Source: Streptomyces sp. MH60 (GTDB taxonomy: Bacteria; Actinomycetota; Actinomycetes; Streptomycetales; Streptomycetaceae). From it: a DNA stretch of 46,879 nt. Under the pieces are notes generated by a model. That model worked only from the letters and a program-made list of their open reading frames with translations, was not told the origin of the DNA and searched no databases. Location: NCBI RefSeq assembly GCF_002939385.1, contig NZ_MULI01000060.1:1-46879 (forward strand), in the 5' to 3' direction. The position numbers and the translations under genes were made by a program. Shown piece after piece: positions 37,203 to 45,394 of this stretch (position 1 is the first letter of the stretch; each line of letters begins with the position of its first letter).

Positions 37203-39208
37203 GCGGGCCGGCCCCCGCCGTCCTGTCTGCGGGCGCCCGACGCGGGCCTCGGCACCACGCGCGCGCCGTTGCCCGGCAGTGCCGTCGGATCGGCCGTGGG
37301 GGCCACCGTGGCCTGCCGCGGCGTTATCGGCCCCCGCGCGGGCACCGCGGAGGCCCGCCCGGCCGACGCCTGCGCCGGGACGCCGACCGGCCGGTCCGCG
37401 CCGTGCGCCACCGCCGTGTTGTCGAGGCCCGCGTCGTGCAGACCGCGGTTGCGGCGCGAGTCCTTCGGCTCCAGTGGTATCGGCGAACCCCTGAGCGGCT
37501 CGTCCGCGGTCCTGGGCAGCGTCAGCCGGAACTGCGAGCCGCCACCGGGTTCGCCCCAGGCCTGCAGCCAGCCGCCGTGCAGCCGCGCGTCCTCCAGGGC
37601 GATCGACAGGCCGAGTCCCGTACCGCCGGTGGTACGCGCGCGGGCCGGGTCGGCCCGCCAGAAGCGGCTGAAGACCCGGGTGGCCTCGCCCGGCTTGAGC
37701 CCGACGCCGTAGTCGCGCACCGCGACGGCGACCGCGCCCCCGGCGGCGGCGAGCCTGACGACGACGTCCCGGCCCTCGCCGTGCTCGACGGCGTTGACGA
37801 CGAGGTTGCGCAGCACGCGTTCCACGCGCCGGGCGTCCGCCTCGGCGACGACGGGCTGCTGGTCGCCGACGACGCGTATCCCCGTGCCCTTGCGCTCGGC
37901 GAGCGGCTCCGCACCGCTGACGACGCGCCGTACGACCTCCCTGAGGTCTATCGGCTCCGCCTCCAGCGCGGCGGCGCCCGCGTCGAAGCGGCTGATCTCC
38001 AGCAGGTCCGCGAGCAGCGTCTCGAACCGGTCCAGCTGGTCGGCGAGCAGTTCGGCCGACCGCGCGGTCACCGGATCGAAGTCCACGCGCGCGTCGTGGA
38101 TGACGTCGGCCGCCATCCGTACGGTCGTCAGCGGCGTCCGCAGCTCGTGCGACACGTCGGAGACGAACCGCCGCTGCATCCGCGACAGGTCCTCCAGCTG
38201 GCTGATCTTGAGCTGGAGGTTCTGCGCCATCTTGTTGAAGGCCTCGCCGAGCCGGGCGATGTCGTCCTCGCCGGTGACCTTCATCCGTTCCTGCAGCCGC
38301 CCCGCGGACAGCCGCTCGGCGATGCTCGCCGCCATGCGTACGGGCGTGACGACCTGGCGCACCACGAGCCAGGCGATGGCCCCCAGCAGTACGACGACGA
38401 AGAGCCCGGCCGTCGCCAGGGTGCCCCTGACCAGGCTGAGCGACTTCTCCTCCTGGGTGAGCGGGAAGAGGTAGTACAGCTGGTACGGCTCGCCGTTCGG
38501 GTCGTTGACCTGCTTGCCGATGACCAGCCCGGGCTGGGACGCCTGGTCGGAGTTGTAGACGATCCGGGTGTAGCTCTGGGCGGCCGCGGTGTCGCCGTCG
38601 ATCCGCTCCCGCAGGTCCTCGGGGACGCTGACCGCCCAGTCGACCGATCCGGAGGCGCGCGGACCGCGCCCGCTGCCGCTCTCCCCGCCCATGGGGAGGG
38701 TGACCACGTCGAAGGCGCTCTGACCACCGCTGGAGAGCGACTTCACCAGCTCGCTCATCCACTGGATGACGTTCTGCGAGGGACGCCCGTCCGCGGGGGT
38801 GCCGTCGTCGCCGTTGGTGCTCGCCGCCTCCTCGGCCTTCTGCTTGGCCGCGGTGAAGCCACCGGTGGCCTGGCTCTGGGAGGCCTTCACCTTGGCGTCC
38901 AGCAGTCCGTTGCGGACCTGCCCGATCACCACGAAGCCGAGCAGCAGCACCACGCCCAGCGACATCAGCAGGGTGGTGGCGACGACCTTGAGCTGGATGT
39001 TGCGCCGCCACAGCCGCATGACCGGCAGCAGCGGACGACGCACCCAGCGCATGAACAGACGGAGCACCGGGCTGCCCTGCACCCCGCCGTGCAGCAGCCC
39101 GCCCTCCAGCACCTGGCTGAAGAAGCGGGAGCCGGCGCTCCGGTGGCCGACAGGCCGTCCGGCGCGGGCCCCGGACCCGGGCGCCGAAGCGGCACTGTCC
39201 CTGGCCAT
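37199..39208 (-). CDS. mtrB: Sensor histidine kinase MtrB
   Basis: This 669-residue membrane kinase controls MtrA. After about 70 residues comes the first membrane segment (VVLLLGFVVIG), an outer sensor region, a second membrane segment near 265 (AGLFVVVLLGAIAWLVV), and a HAMP linker. The phospho-acceptor His is in FVSDVSHELRTPL near residue 350. ATP-binding boxes are NLVVNAVEHG, DYGVGLKP and GGTGLGLSIA. The C-terminal about 110 residues are a low-complexity tail that is variable in this family. Its ATG follows the mtrA stop by 1 bp. Confidence 0.97.
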   Translation of the reverse strand: MARDSAASAPGSGARAGRPVGHRSAGSRFFSQVLEGGLLHGGVQGSPVLRLFMRWVRRPLLPVMRLWRRNIQLKVVATTLLMSLGVVLLLGFVVIGQVRNGLLDAKVKASQSQATGGFTAAKQKAEEAASTNGDDGTPADGRPSQNVIQWMSELVKSLSSGGQSAFDVVTLPMGGESGSGRGPRASGSVDWAVSVPEDLRERIDGDTAAAQSYTRIVYNSDQASQPGLVIGKQVNDPNGEPYQLYYLFPLTQEEKSLSLVRGTLATAGLFVVVLLGAIAWLVVRQVVTPVRMAASIAERLSAGRLQERMKVTGEDDIARLGEAFNKMAQNLQLKISQLEDLSRMQRRFVSDVSHELRTPLTTVRMAADVIHDARVDFDPVTARSAELLADQLDRFETLLADLLEISRFDAGAAALEAEPIDLREVVRRVVSGAEPLAERKGTGIRVVGDQQPVVAEADARRVERVLRNLVVNAVEHGEGRDVVVRLAAAGGAVAVAVRDYGVGLKPGEATRVFSRFWRADPARARTTGGTGLGLSIALEDARLHGGWLQAWGEPGGGSQFRLTLPRTADEPLRGSPIPLEPKDSRRNRGLHDAGLDNTAVAHGADRPVGVPAQASAGRASAVPARGPITPRQATVAPTADPTALPGNGARVVPRPASGARRQDGGGRPA

Positions 39209-39209
39209 G

Positions 39210-39899
39210 TCAGCTCGGTCCGGCCTTGTAGCCGACGCCGCGGACGGTCACCACGATCTCCGGCTTCTCCGGATCCTTCTCGACCTTGGAGCGCAGCCGC
39301 TGGACGTGCACGTTGACCAGGCGGGTGTCGGCGGCGTGCCGGTAGCCCCAGACCTGCTCGAGGAGCACCTCGCGGGTGAACACCTGCCACGGCTTGCGGG
39401 CCAGCGCCACCAGCAGGTCGAACTCCAGCGGCGTCAGCGCGATCGACTGCCCGTCCCGCTTCACGGAGTGACCGGCCACGTCGATGACCAGGTCGCCTAT
39501 GGCGAGCTGTTCCGGCGCCGGCTCCTCCGACCGACGCAGGCGCGCCCGGATACGGGCCACCAGCTCCTTCGGCTTGAACGGCTTCACGATGTAGTCGTCG
39601 GCGCCCGACTCCAGACCCACCACGACGTCGACGGTGTCACTCTTCGCCGTCAGCATCACGATCGGCACACCCGACTCCGCCCTGATCAGGCGGCACACCT
39701 CGATGCCGTCCCGGCCGGGCAGCATCAGGTCGAGCAGTACCAGGTCGGGCTTGGTCTCCCGGAAGGCGGCCAGCGCCTTGTCGCCGTCGGCTACGAAAGA
39801 TGGCTCAAAACCCTCACCACGCAGCACAATGCCGAGCATCTCGGCCAGTGCGGTGTCGTCGTCGACGACAAGGACTCGTCCCTTCATAAACGACATCAT
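39210..39899 (-). CDS. mtrA: Response regulator MtrA (OmpR family)
   Basis: This 229-residue regulator has a receiver domain with VLVVDDD (Asp13-15), LLDLMLPG (phospho-acceptor Asp57) and KPFKP (switch Lys), and a C-terminal winged helix with REVLLEQVWGYRHAADTR and VTVRGVGYKAG. In Streptomyces MtrA controls development and antibiotic genes; in mycobacteria it links cell division and wall turnover. Starts at 39899, 39896 and 39887 are in frame; the first is used, following GGG with weak pairing. Only 4 bp separate it from the mtnA stop, so it can be read from the mtnA promoter. Confidence 0.97.
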   Translation of the reverse strand: MMSFMKGRVLVVDDDTALAEMLGIVLRGEGFEPSFVADGDKALAAFRETKPDLVLLDLMLPGRDGIEVCRLIRAESGVPIVMLTAKSDTVDVVVGLESGADDYIVKPFKPKELVARIRARLRRSEEPAPEQLAIGDLVIDVAGHSVKRDGQSIALTPLEFDLLVALARKPWQVFTREVLLEQVWGYRHAADTRLVNVHVQRLRSKVEKDPEKPEIVVTVRGVGYKAGPS

Positions 39900-39903
39900 C
39901 CCA

Positions 39904-41046
39904 TTAGCTAATCGTTACCTGGCGTGACCTGGCACACAGCGCGGCCAGGGCCTCGGTCGTCACGGGCGAAACCACGCCCTCCTCGGTGACGATCGCCGTC
40001 ACCAGTTCGGGCGGAGTCACATCGAACGCCGGGTTGTACGCCTGGGTCCCCAGGGGTGCCACCGGAATCCCGCCTCCCGCTCCCGCCACCGGCACCTGGG
40101 GTGCTGTGACCTCGGTCACCTCATGTCCGGGGCGCTGCTCCACTTCGATGGACGCCCCGTCCGGTGTGTCCGGATCCACCGTCGTGACCGGAGCCACCAC
40201 GATGAACGGCACATGGTGGTACCGCGCGAGCACCGCGAGCGGATAGCTCCCCACCTTGTTCGCCACCGAACCGTCGGCCGCGATGCGGTCCGCGCCGATC
40301 AGCACCGCGTCCACCTCGCCCGCCGCGAACAGCGAACCCGCCGCGTTGTCGGTGAGCAAGGTGTACGCCATGTCGTTGCGGGCCGCCTCGTATGCCGTCA
40401 GGCGAGCACCTTGCAGCAACGGACGCGTTTCGTCCACCCACAGCCGTCGCAGCCGCCCCGACCGGTGCGCCGCGAGCGCCACCGCGAAGGCGGTCCCCTC
40501 ACCCCCCGACACCAGCGAACCGGTGTTGCAGTGCGTGAGGACGCGGTGCCCTCCGGCGGGCAGCAGCTCGTCGAGCAGCGCCAGCCCGTGCACGGCCATC
40601 CGGGCGCTGGCCTGGGCGTCTTCCTGGTGCAGTGCCCGCGCCGCGGCCAGCGCCGCGGCGGCGGCCTGCCGGGTGTCCCCGGTCCTGGCGAACGCCTCCT
40701 GGTGGGCGCCCTGCGCCCGCCGTACTCCGACGGCGAGGTTCACCGCGGTGGGGCGGGCCCCCGCCAGCGCCGCCGCGGCCTCCTCGACCTCGAAGCCGCG
40801 CACGGCGGCCAGCGCGACCCCGTAGGCGCCCGCGATGCCCAGCAGTGGCGCCCCGCGCACGGCGAGCGAGCGGATCGCCTCCACCAGCGCGGCCGGGTCC
40901 GTGCACACCAGCTCGACCTCCTCGGCCGGCAACCGGGTCTGGTCCAGCAACACCAGCACCGGGCCCTCGGGGGGTTCCTCCCAGCGAAGGGCCGGTATCC
41001 CGGTCGGCCGCTTGTCCTCGCCGCTTCGCGCGTCCTGATCAGCCAT
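39904..41046 (-). CDS. mtnA: S-methyl-5-thioribose-1-phosphate isomerase
   Basis: This 380-residue enzyme of the methionine salvage pathway turns 5-methylthioribose 1-phosphate into the ribulose form in the cytoplasm. It belongs to the eIF2B-like family: RGAPLLGIAGAYGVALA, the catalytic Cys in HCNTGSL, the catalytic Asp in GADRIAADGSVANKVG and VAPVTTVD. Length is near the family norm. ATG 41046 follows AGGGGGCAG at a longish distance. It is the first gene of the mtrAB-lpqB-comF run, an odd but conserved pairing of salvage and signalling. Its last codons contain a possible MtrA binding repeat. Confidence 0.96.
   Translation of the reverse strand: MADQDARSGEDKRPTGIPALRWEEPPEGPVLVLLDQTRLPAEEVELVCTDPAALVEAIRSLAVRGAPLLGIAGAYGVALAAVRGFEVEEAAAALAGARPTAVNLAVGVRRAQGAHQEAFARTGDTRQAAAAALAAARALHQEDAQASARMAVHGLALLDELLPAGGHRVLTHCNTGSLVSGGEGTAFAVALAAHRSGRLRRLWVDETRPLLQGARLTAYEAARNDMAYTLLTDNAAGSLFAAGEVDAVLIGADRIAADGSVANKVGSYPLAVLARYHHVPFIVVAPVTTVDPDTPDGASIEVEQRPGHEVTEVTAPQVPVAGAGGGIPVAPLGTQAYNPAFDVTPPELVTAIVTEEGVVSPVTTEALAALCARSRQVTIS
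39914..39928 (-). promoter_or_regulatory. Direct repeat upstream of mtrA, candidate MtrA site
   Basis: Read on the mtrA strand, GTCAC-GCCAG-GTAAC is a pair of near-identical pentamers with a 10-bp period, 15 bp before the mtrA start. OmpR-family regulators bind tandem half-sites of this spacing, and MtrA sites contain GTCAC or GTAAC-like units. It overlaps codons of mtnA. Confidence 0.4.
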
Positions 41047-41133
41047 GCGGTCAGTCTGCCCCCTGTACGACGGACAATTGAAGGTGTGCAGCCCCTACCG
41101 CGCCCGGTCCGCGCCCGACGCCCCCATGGCACG

Positions 41134-41474
41134 ATGGCTGCCAACCTGCCGCCGCCGGCACCGATCAGCCCGCGCCGCCCGCGGACCGGCCGGGTGCGGA
41201 ACCGACGAGCCCCGGCACGAAGTGGTCCAAGGAGCAGCCGCCCCCCGGCCAGTGGTCCGCGCCCACCGGCCCCGCGGACCAGGGCCAGGCCCCGCCTCCG
41301 CCACCGCCGGGCCCGGGCTGGGGCACCCCGCCACCCGGACCCCCCGGGGGCGGCTACGGGCCTCCCGGAGGCTACGGCGGCCAGCGCGGGGGCTACGGCG
41401 GCTACGGCGCCCCCGGTGGACCCGGCGGCTGGGGAGGCGGCTGGGGCGGTCCCCCGCCCGCGGCCAAGCCCGGC
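41134..41474 (+). other. Out-of-frame start and Gly/Tyr/Pro-rich N-terminal part of the membrane protein gene
   Basis: The frame of the membrane protein at 41475 is open back to a TGA at 41079, but it contains no ATG or GTG before 41475. Its codon use is gene-like from about 41145, and it encodes QPAPPADRPGAEP, KWSKEQPPPGQWSAP and then repeats of GYGG and GGYG. An ATG at 41134 (MAAN) is one frame off; one extra base in the AACCTGCCGCC stretch would join it. So I read this as the true first about 114 residues with one base missing, by mutation or by sequencing error. Confidence 0.6.
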
Positions 41475-42440
41475 GTGATCCCGCTCCGCCCGCTCGGTGT
41501 CGGCGAGATCCTCGACGGCGCCGTCTCCACCATGCGCACCTACTGGCGCACCGTCCTCGGCATCTCCCTGACCGTCGCCATCTTCACCGAGGTCATCGTC
41601 GTGCTGCTCCAGGGCCTCGTCCTGGACGACACCAGCAGCGAGGCGCTCAACGACCCCGACGCCACCCTGAGCGAACTCGGCGACGCGCTGGCCGACACCA
41701 CGATCAACTCGGGCGTCATCTTCCTGATCTCCCTGATCGGCACCGTACTGGCCACCGCCCTGCTCACCACCGTCACCAGCCGCGCGGTGCTCGGCAGGCC
41801 GGTGACCACCGGCGAGGCGTGGCGGGACGCCCGCCCCCAGGTGCTGAAGCTGTTCGGCCTGATCGTCCTGCTGCTGCTCATCGTCGCCGGACTCCTCATG
41901 GCCGGCATGACACCCGGTCTCCTGGTCACGGCGACCGCGGGCGGCGAGGCCGGGGTGGCCCTGACCGCCCTGGGCTTCCTGGCGGGCGGCGTGGTCGCGA
42001 TCTGGCTCATGGTCCGCTTCTCGCTGGCGTCGCCCGCCCTGATGCTGGAGAAGCAGGGCATCAAGAAGGCCATGGGCCGCTCGGTGAAGCTGGTGCGCGG
42101 CTCCTGGTGGCGGGTCTTCGGCATCCAGTTGCTCGCCACGGTCATCGCCAACATCGTCGCGTCGATCATCGTGATCCCCTTCACCTTCCTCGCCGCGACC
42201 CTCGGCGGCGACGGCGTCGGCGGCTTCCTGGAGGGCACCGGCGACCTCGGCTGGACGTTCCTCATCGTCAGCGGCATCGGCTCGGTGATCGGCTCCATGA
42301 TCACCTTCCCGATCACGTCGGGCGTGACCGTACTGCTGTACATCGACCAGCGCATCCGCCGCGAGGCCCTCGACCTCGAACTGACCCGCGCCGCCGGCAC
42401 CCGGGGCTCCGGCACCTCCGGCGCCGTCCCGGGGAGCTGA
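41475..42440 (+). CDS. Membrane protein, glycerophosphodiesterase membrane-domain-like
   Basis: From the GTG at 41475 this is a 321-residue protein with six likely membrane segments. It opens IPLRPLGVGEILDGAVSTMR, a hallmark of actinobacterial membrane proteins related to the membrane domain of glycerophosphodiester phosphodiesterases. There is no phosphodiesterase catalytic domain, so a role in transport or scaffolding is only a guess. The GTG has no ribosome site, and the real start is probably upstream (see 41134-41474). It is followed after 4 bp by the DUF4129 gene and leads the MoxR-DUF58 operon. Confidence 0.85.
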   Translation: MIPLRPLGVGEILDGAVSTMRTYWRTVLGISLTVAIFTEVIVVLLQGLVLDDTSSEALNDPDATLSELGDALADTTINSGVIFLISLIGTVLATALLTTVTSRAVLGRPVTTGEAWRDARPQVLKLFGLIVLLLLIVAGLLMAGMTPGLLVTATAGGEAGVALTALGFLAGGVVAIWLMVRFSLASPALMLEKQGIKKAMGRSVKLVRGSWWRVFGIQLLATVIANIVASIIVIPFTFLAATLGGDGVGGFLEGTGDLGWTFLIVSGIGSVIGSMITFPITSGVTVLLYIDQRIRREALDLELTRAAGTRGSGTSGAVPGS

Positions 42441-42444
42441 CGGG

Positions 42445-43194
42445 GTGGGACCGGCGGGGGGAGTGCTCACCGAGGTGCTGTCACGCACCGCCGTACGCAC
42501 GGTCGCGCGCTCCGGCGACGAACCGCCGGTGACGATCCCGCGCGACCCCGCACGGGAGGCCGCGCGGCGCGAGCTGTCCAAACGCATGTACCACGAGAAC
42601 GACCCCAGCTGGTTCCAGCGGGCCCTGAACGCCTTCTGGGACTGGATCGAAGGGCTCTTCAGCAGGGCGTCCACCGCGACTCCCGGGGGGACACTCGGCC
42701 TGGTCGTCGTCATCGTGGCCGTCCTGGCGGTACTGGGCGCCCTCTGGTGGCGCCTGGGCACCCCCCGCCGCGGTCCCGTCTCCGCCCCCGCCCTCTTCGA
42801 CGACCGTCCCCGCAGCGCCGCCGACCACCGCGCCGCCGCCGAGGCACACGCCGCCCAAGCACACTGGAGCCAGGCCGTCCAGGAACGCATGCGGGCCATC
42901 GTCCGCGCCCTCGAGGAACGCGCCCTGCTCGACATCCGTCCCGGCCGCACCGCCGACGAGGCGGCCACCGAGGCAGGCCACGCCCTGCCCGCCCACCGGA
43001 ACCGGCTGCGCGCCGCCGCCCGGGACTTCGACGACGTCGCGTACGGCGGCCGGTCCGGCAGCGAACCGTCGTACCGCCGCCTCGCCGAACTCGACCACGA
43101 CCTGGAACGCAGCAAGCCGCACCTGGCCGGCAGCGCGATCGGCGGCCCCGCAGGGGACGCGGACCGGGACACCCGCCGGGGAGCCGCCGAATGA
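42445..43194 (+). CDS. DUF4129 domain-containing membrane protein
   Basis: This 249-residue protein has one membrane segment (LGLVVVIVAVLAVLGALWW, about residues 85-105). Before it is RELSKRMYHENDPSWFQRAL, and after it a helical cytoplasmic-type DUF4129 domain with HWSQAVQERMRAIVRALEER and AYGGRSGSEPSYRRLAELD. DUF4129 proteins are found with MoxR and DUF58 proteins, as here, and often as part of transglutaminase-like proteins; the job is unknown. GTG 42445 follows GGGGAG. Its stop overlaps the next start (ATGA). Confidence 0.9.
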   Translation: MGPAGGVLTEVLSRTAVRTVARSGDEPPVTIPRDPAREAARRELSKRMYHENDPSWFQRALNAFWDWIEGLFSRASTATPGGTLGLVVVIVAVLAVLGALWWRLGTPRRGPVSAPALFDDRPRSAADHRAAAEAHAAQAHWSQAVQERMRAIVRALEERALLDIRPGRTADEAATEAGHALPAHRNRLRAAARDFDDVAYGGRSGSEPSYRRLAELDHDLERSKPHLAGSAIGGPAGDADRDTRRGAAE

Positions 43195-44405
43195 CCGAGG
43201 CCACGCTCCCCGCCACCGCGGCCTCGCCCACCGCCCGCCAGGTGTGGACCCGCGCGCGAGGCATCGCGCTCGCCCTCGTCCTGCTGCTCGCCGGGGCCGT
43301 CGCCATCGCGGTCGTCCGCTCCGACGCCCGGCACGGGGAACTCGACCCGCGCTCCGCCGACCCCTACGGCAGCCGCGCCGTCGCCGAACTCCTCGCCGAC
43401 CGGGGGGTCTCCACGCGCGTGGTCACCACCCTGGACGAGGCGCGGGCCGCGGCCGGCCCGGACACCACCCTGCTCGTCGCCGTGCCCGATCTCCTGACGG
43501 AGCGCCAGCAGACGCGACTGCACTCGGCGACGACCGGTTCCGGTGGCCGCACGGTCCTCGTCGCCCCCGGCGGCGGTGCCGTCGAACGCCTCGCCCCCGG
43601 CGTCACCGCCGACCCGGCACTCAGCTTCGACTCGACGCTGGCCCCCGCCTGCGACCTGCCCGCCGCACGACGCGCGGGCAACGCCGACACGGGCGGCATC
43701 CGCTACATCACCCACCTCGAAGCCGACACCTGCTACCCCAGCCGGCGACTGGCCACCCTGCTGCGCATCCCCGACCCCTCCGCGCAGGCACCAGCGGAAG
43801 GCACCCCGGGCGACACCGTCGTCCTCGGCGCCCGCGACATCCTCTTGAACAACCGCCTCGACGAGCACGGCAACGCCTCGCTCGCCCTCCAACTCCTCGG
43901 CTCCCGCGACCACCTGGTCTGGTACCTCCCCTCCCTCTCCGACCTCCCGGACCCGGACGACGAACGGAGCTTCTTCGACCTGCTCCCGTCCGGCTGGCTC
44001 TGGGGCACCCTGCAACTCTTCGTCGCCGCCGCCCTCGCCGCCCTGTGGCGGGCACGCCGGCTCGGCCCCCTGGTGCCCGAAAAACTCCCCGTCGCGATCC
44101 GCGCCTCCGAAACCGTCGAAGGCCGCGCCCGCCTCTACCGCAAGGCGAACGCCCGCGACCGCGCCGCCACCGCTCTTCGCTCCGCCACCCGCACCCGCCT
44201 CGCCCCTCTCGTAGGCGTCCCCGTCACCCAGGCGCACACGCCCGAGTCCCTGCTCCCCGCCCTGTCCGCCCATCTCCACGGCGCACCCGGCGACGGACAG
44301 GCCCTGCACACCCTCCTCTTCGGCCCGCCGCCCGGCGACGACGCGGCCCTCATCGCACTCGCCGACCAACTCGACGCCCTCGAAAGAGAGGTACGCCGTC
44401 CATGA
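43191..44405 (+). CDS. DUF4350 domain-containing membrane protein
   Basis: This 404-residue protein has an N-terminal membrane segment (GIALALVLLLAGAVAIAVV), a long outer region with the DUF4350 pattern DPRSADPYGSRAVAELLADR and DTTLLVAVPDLLT, then a second membrane segment near 285 (WGTLQLFVAAALAALW) and a cytoplasmic tail. The outer domain has a GATase-like flavodoxin-type fold in the family description I recall. It is coupled at both ends: ATGA with the DUF4129 gene, and overlap with the MoxR gene. The function is unknown, but it is a fixed part of the MoxR-DUF58 module. Confidence 0.9.
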   Translation: MTEATLPATAASPTARQVWTRARGIALALVLLLAGAVAIAVVRSDARHGELDPRSADPYGSRAVAELLADRGVSTRVVTTLDEARAAAGPDTTLLVAVPDLLTERQQTRLHSATTGSGGRTVLVAPGGGAVERLAPGVTADPALSFDSTLAPACDLPAARRAGNADTGGIRYITHLEADTCYPSRRLATLLRIPDPSAQAPAEGTPGDTVVLGARDILLNNRLDEHGNASLALQLLGSRDHLVWYLPSLSDLPDPDDERSFFDLLPSGWLWGTLQLFVAAALAALWRARRLGPLVPEKLPVAIRASETVEGRARLYRKANARDRAATALRSATRTRLAPLVGVPVTQAHTPESLLPALSAHLHGAPGDGQALHTLLFGPPPGDDAALIALADQLDALEREVRRP

Positions 44406-45394
44406 TGGACCCGACCACTGACAACGCCGGGCAGACCGCGGCCCCGGGCAACGCCCGCGCCGCCCTCGAAGCTCTGCGCGCCGAGATCGCCAAGGCCGTG
44501 GTCGGCCAGGACGCCGCCGTGACCGGTCTCGTCGTAGCCCTGCTCTGCCGCGGCCACGTCCTCCTGGAGGGCGTCCCCGGAGTCGCCAAGACCCTCCTCG
44601 TCCGCACCCTCGCCGCGGCCACCGAACTCGACACCAAACGCGTCCAGTTCACCCCCGACCTGATGCCGAGCGACGTCACCGGCTCCCTGGTCTACGACGC
44701 CCGCACCACCGAGTTCTCCTTCCAGCCCGGCCCGGTCTTCACCAACCTCCTCCTCGCCGACGAGATCAACCGGACGCCCCCGAAAACCCAGTCGTCCCTC
44801 CTCGAAGCGATGGAGGAGCGCCAGGTCACGGTGGACGGCACGCCCCGCCCGCTCCCCGAGCCCTTCCTCGTCGCGGCCACTCAGAACCCGGTCGAGTACG
44901 AGGGCACCTACCCCCTCCCGGAAGCCCAGCTGGACCGCTTCCTCCTCAAACTCACCGTCCCCCTCCCCACCCGCCAGGACGAGATCGACGTCCTCACCCG
45001 CCACGCCGCCGGCTTCAACCCGCGCGACCTGCACGCCGCCGGCGTACGCCCCGTCGCCAGTGCCGCCGACCTGGAAGCCGCCCGCGCGGAGGCCGCCAAG
45101 ACGACCGTCTCCCCGGAGATCACCGCCTACGTCGTCGACATCTGCCGCGCCACCCGTGAGTCGCCGTCCCTCACCCTCGGCGTCTCCCCGCGTGGAGCCA
45201 CGGCCCTGCTGTCGACCTCCCGCGCGTGGGCCTGGCTGACGGGCCGCGACTACGTCACCCCCGACGATGTGAAGGCCCTGGCCCTCCCCACCCTCCGGCA
45301 CCGCGTACAACTCCGCCCGGAGGCCGAGATGGAGGGCGTGACCACGGACTCGGTCATCAACGCGATCCTCGCCCACGTCCCCGTCCCCCGCTGA
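44402..45394 (+). CDS. MoxR family AAA+ ATPase
   Basis: This 330-residue AAA+ protein has Walker A GVPGVAKT (57-64), Walker B LLLADEINR (Asp120, Glu121), sensor 1 in AATQNPVEYEGTYPLPEAQ, and the lid with SLTLGVSPRGATALL. MoxR ATPases act as chaperones that fit cofactors into, or activate, partner proteins bearing VWA/MIDAS domains; the DUF58 protein encoded next is the expected partner. ATG at 44402 overlaps the DUF4350 stop and has GAGAGG upstream; ATG at 44405 is possible. The stop overlaps the DUF58 start (TGATG). Confidence 0.96.
   Translation: MMDPTTDNAGQTAAPGNARAALEALRAEIAKAVVGQDAAVTGLVVALLCRGHVLLEGVPGVAKTLLVRTLAAATELDTKRVQFTPDLMPSDVTGSLVYDARTTEFSFQPGPVFTNLLLADEINRTPPKTQSSLLEAMEERQVTVDGTPRPLPEPFLVAATQNPVEYEGTYPLPEAQLDRFLLKLTVPLPTRQDEIDVLTRHAAGFNPRDLHAAGVRPVASAADLEAARAEAAKTTVSPEITAYVVDICRATRESPSLTLGVSPRGATALLSTSRAWAWLTGRDYVTPDDVKALALPTLRHRVQLRPEAEMEGVTTDSVINAILAHVPVPR

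Noticed and set aside
41346..41440. The GGCTACGG-like repeats as a short tandem repeat array
   Set aside because: They are irregular and match Gly/Tyr-rich codons of the membrane protein N-terminus; no CRISPR-like spacing.
40740..44369. A leftward open frame of about 1200 codons across mtnA and the DUF4129/DUF4350 genes
   Set aside because: It overlaps several real genes on the other strand and its product shows only GC-driven Arg/Gly/Ala runs.
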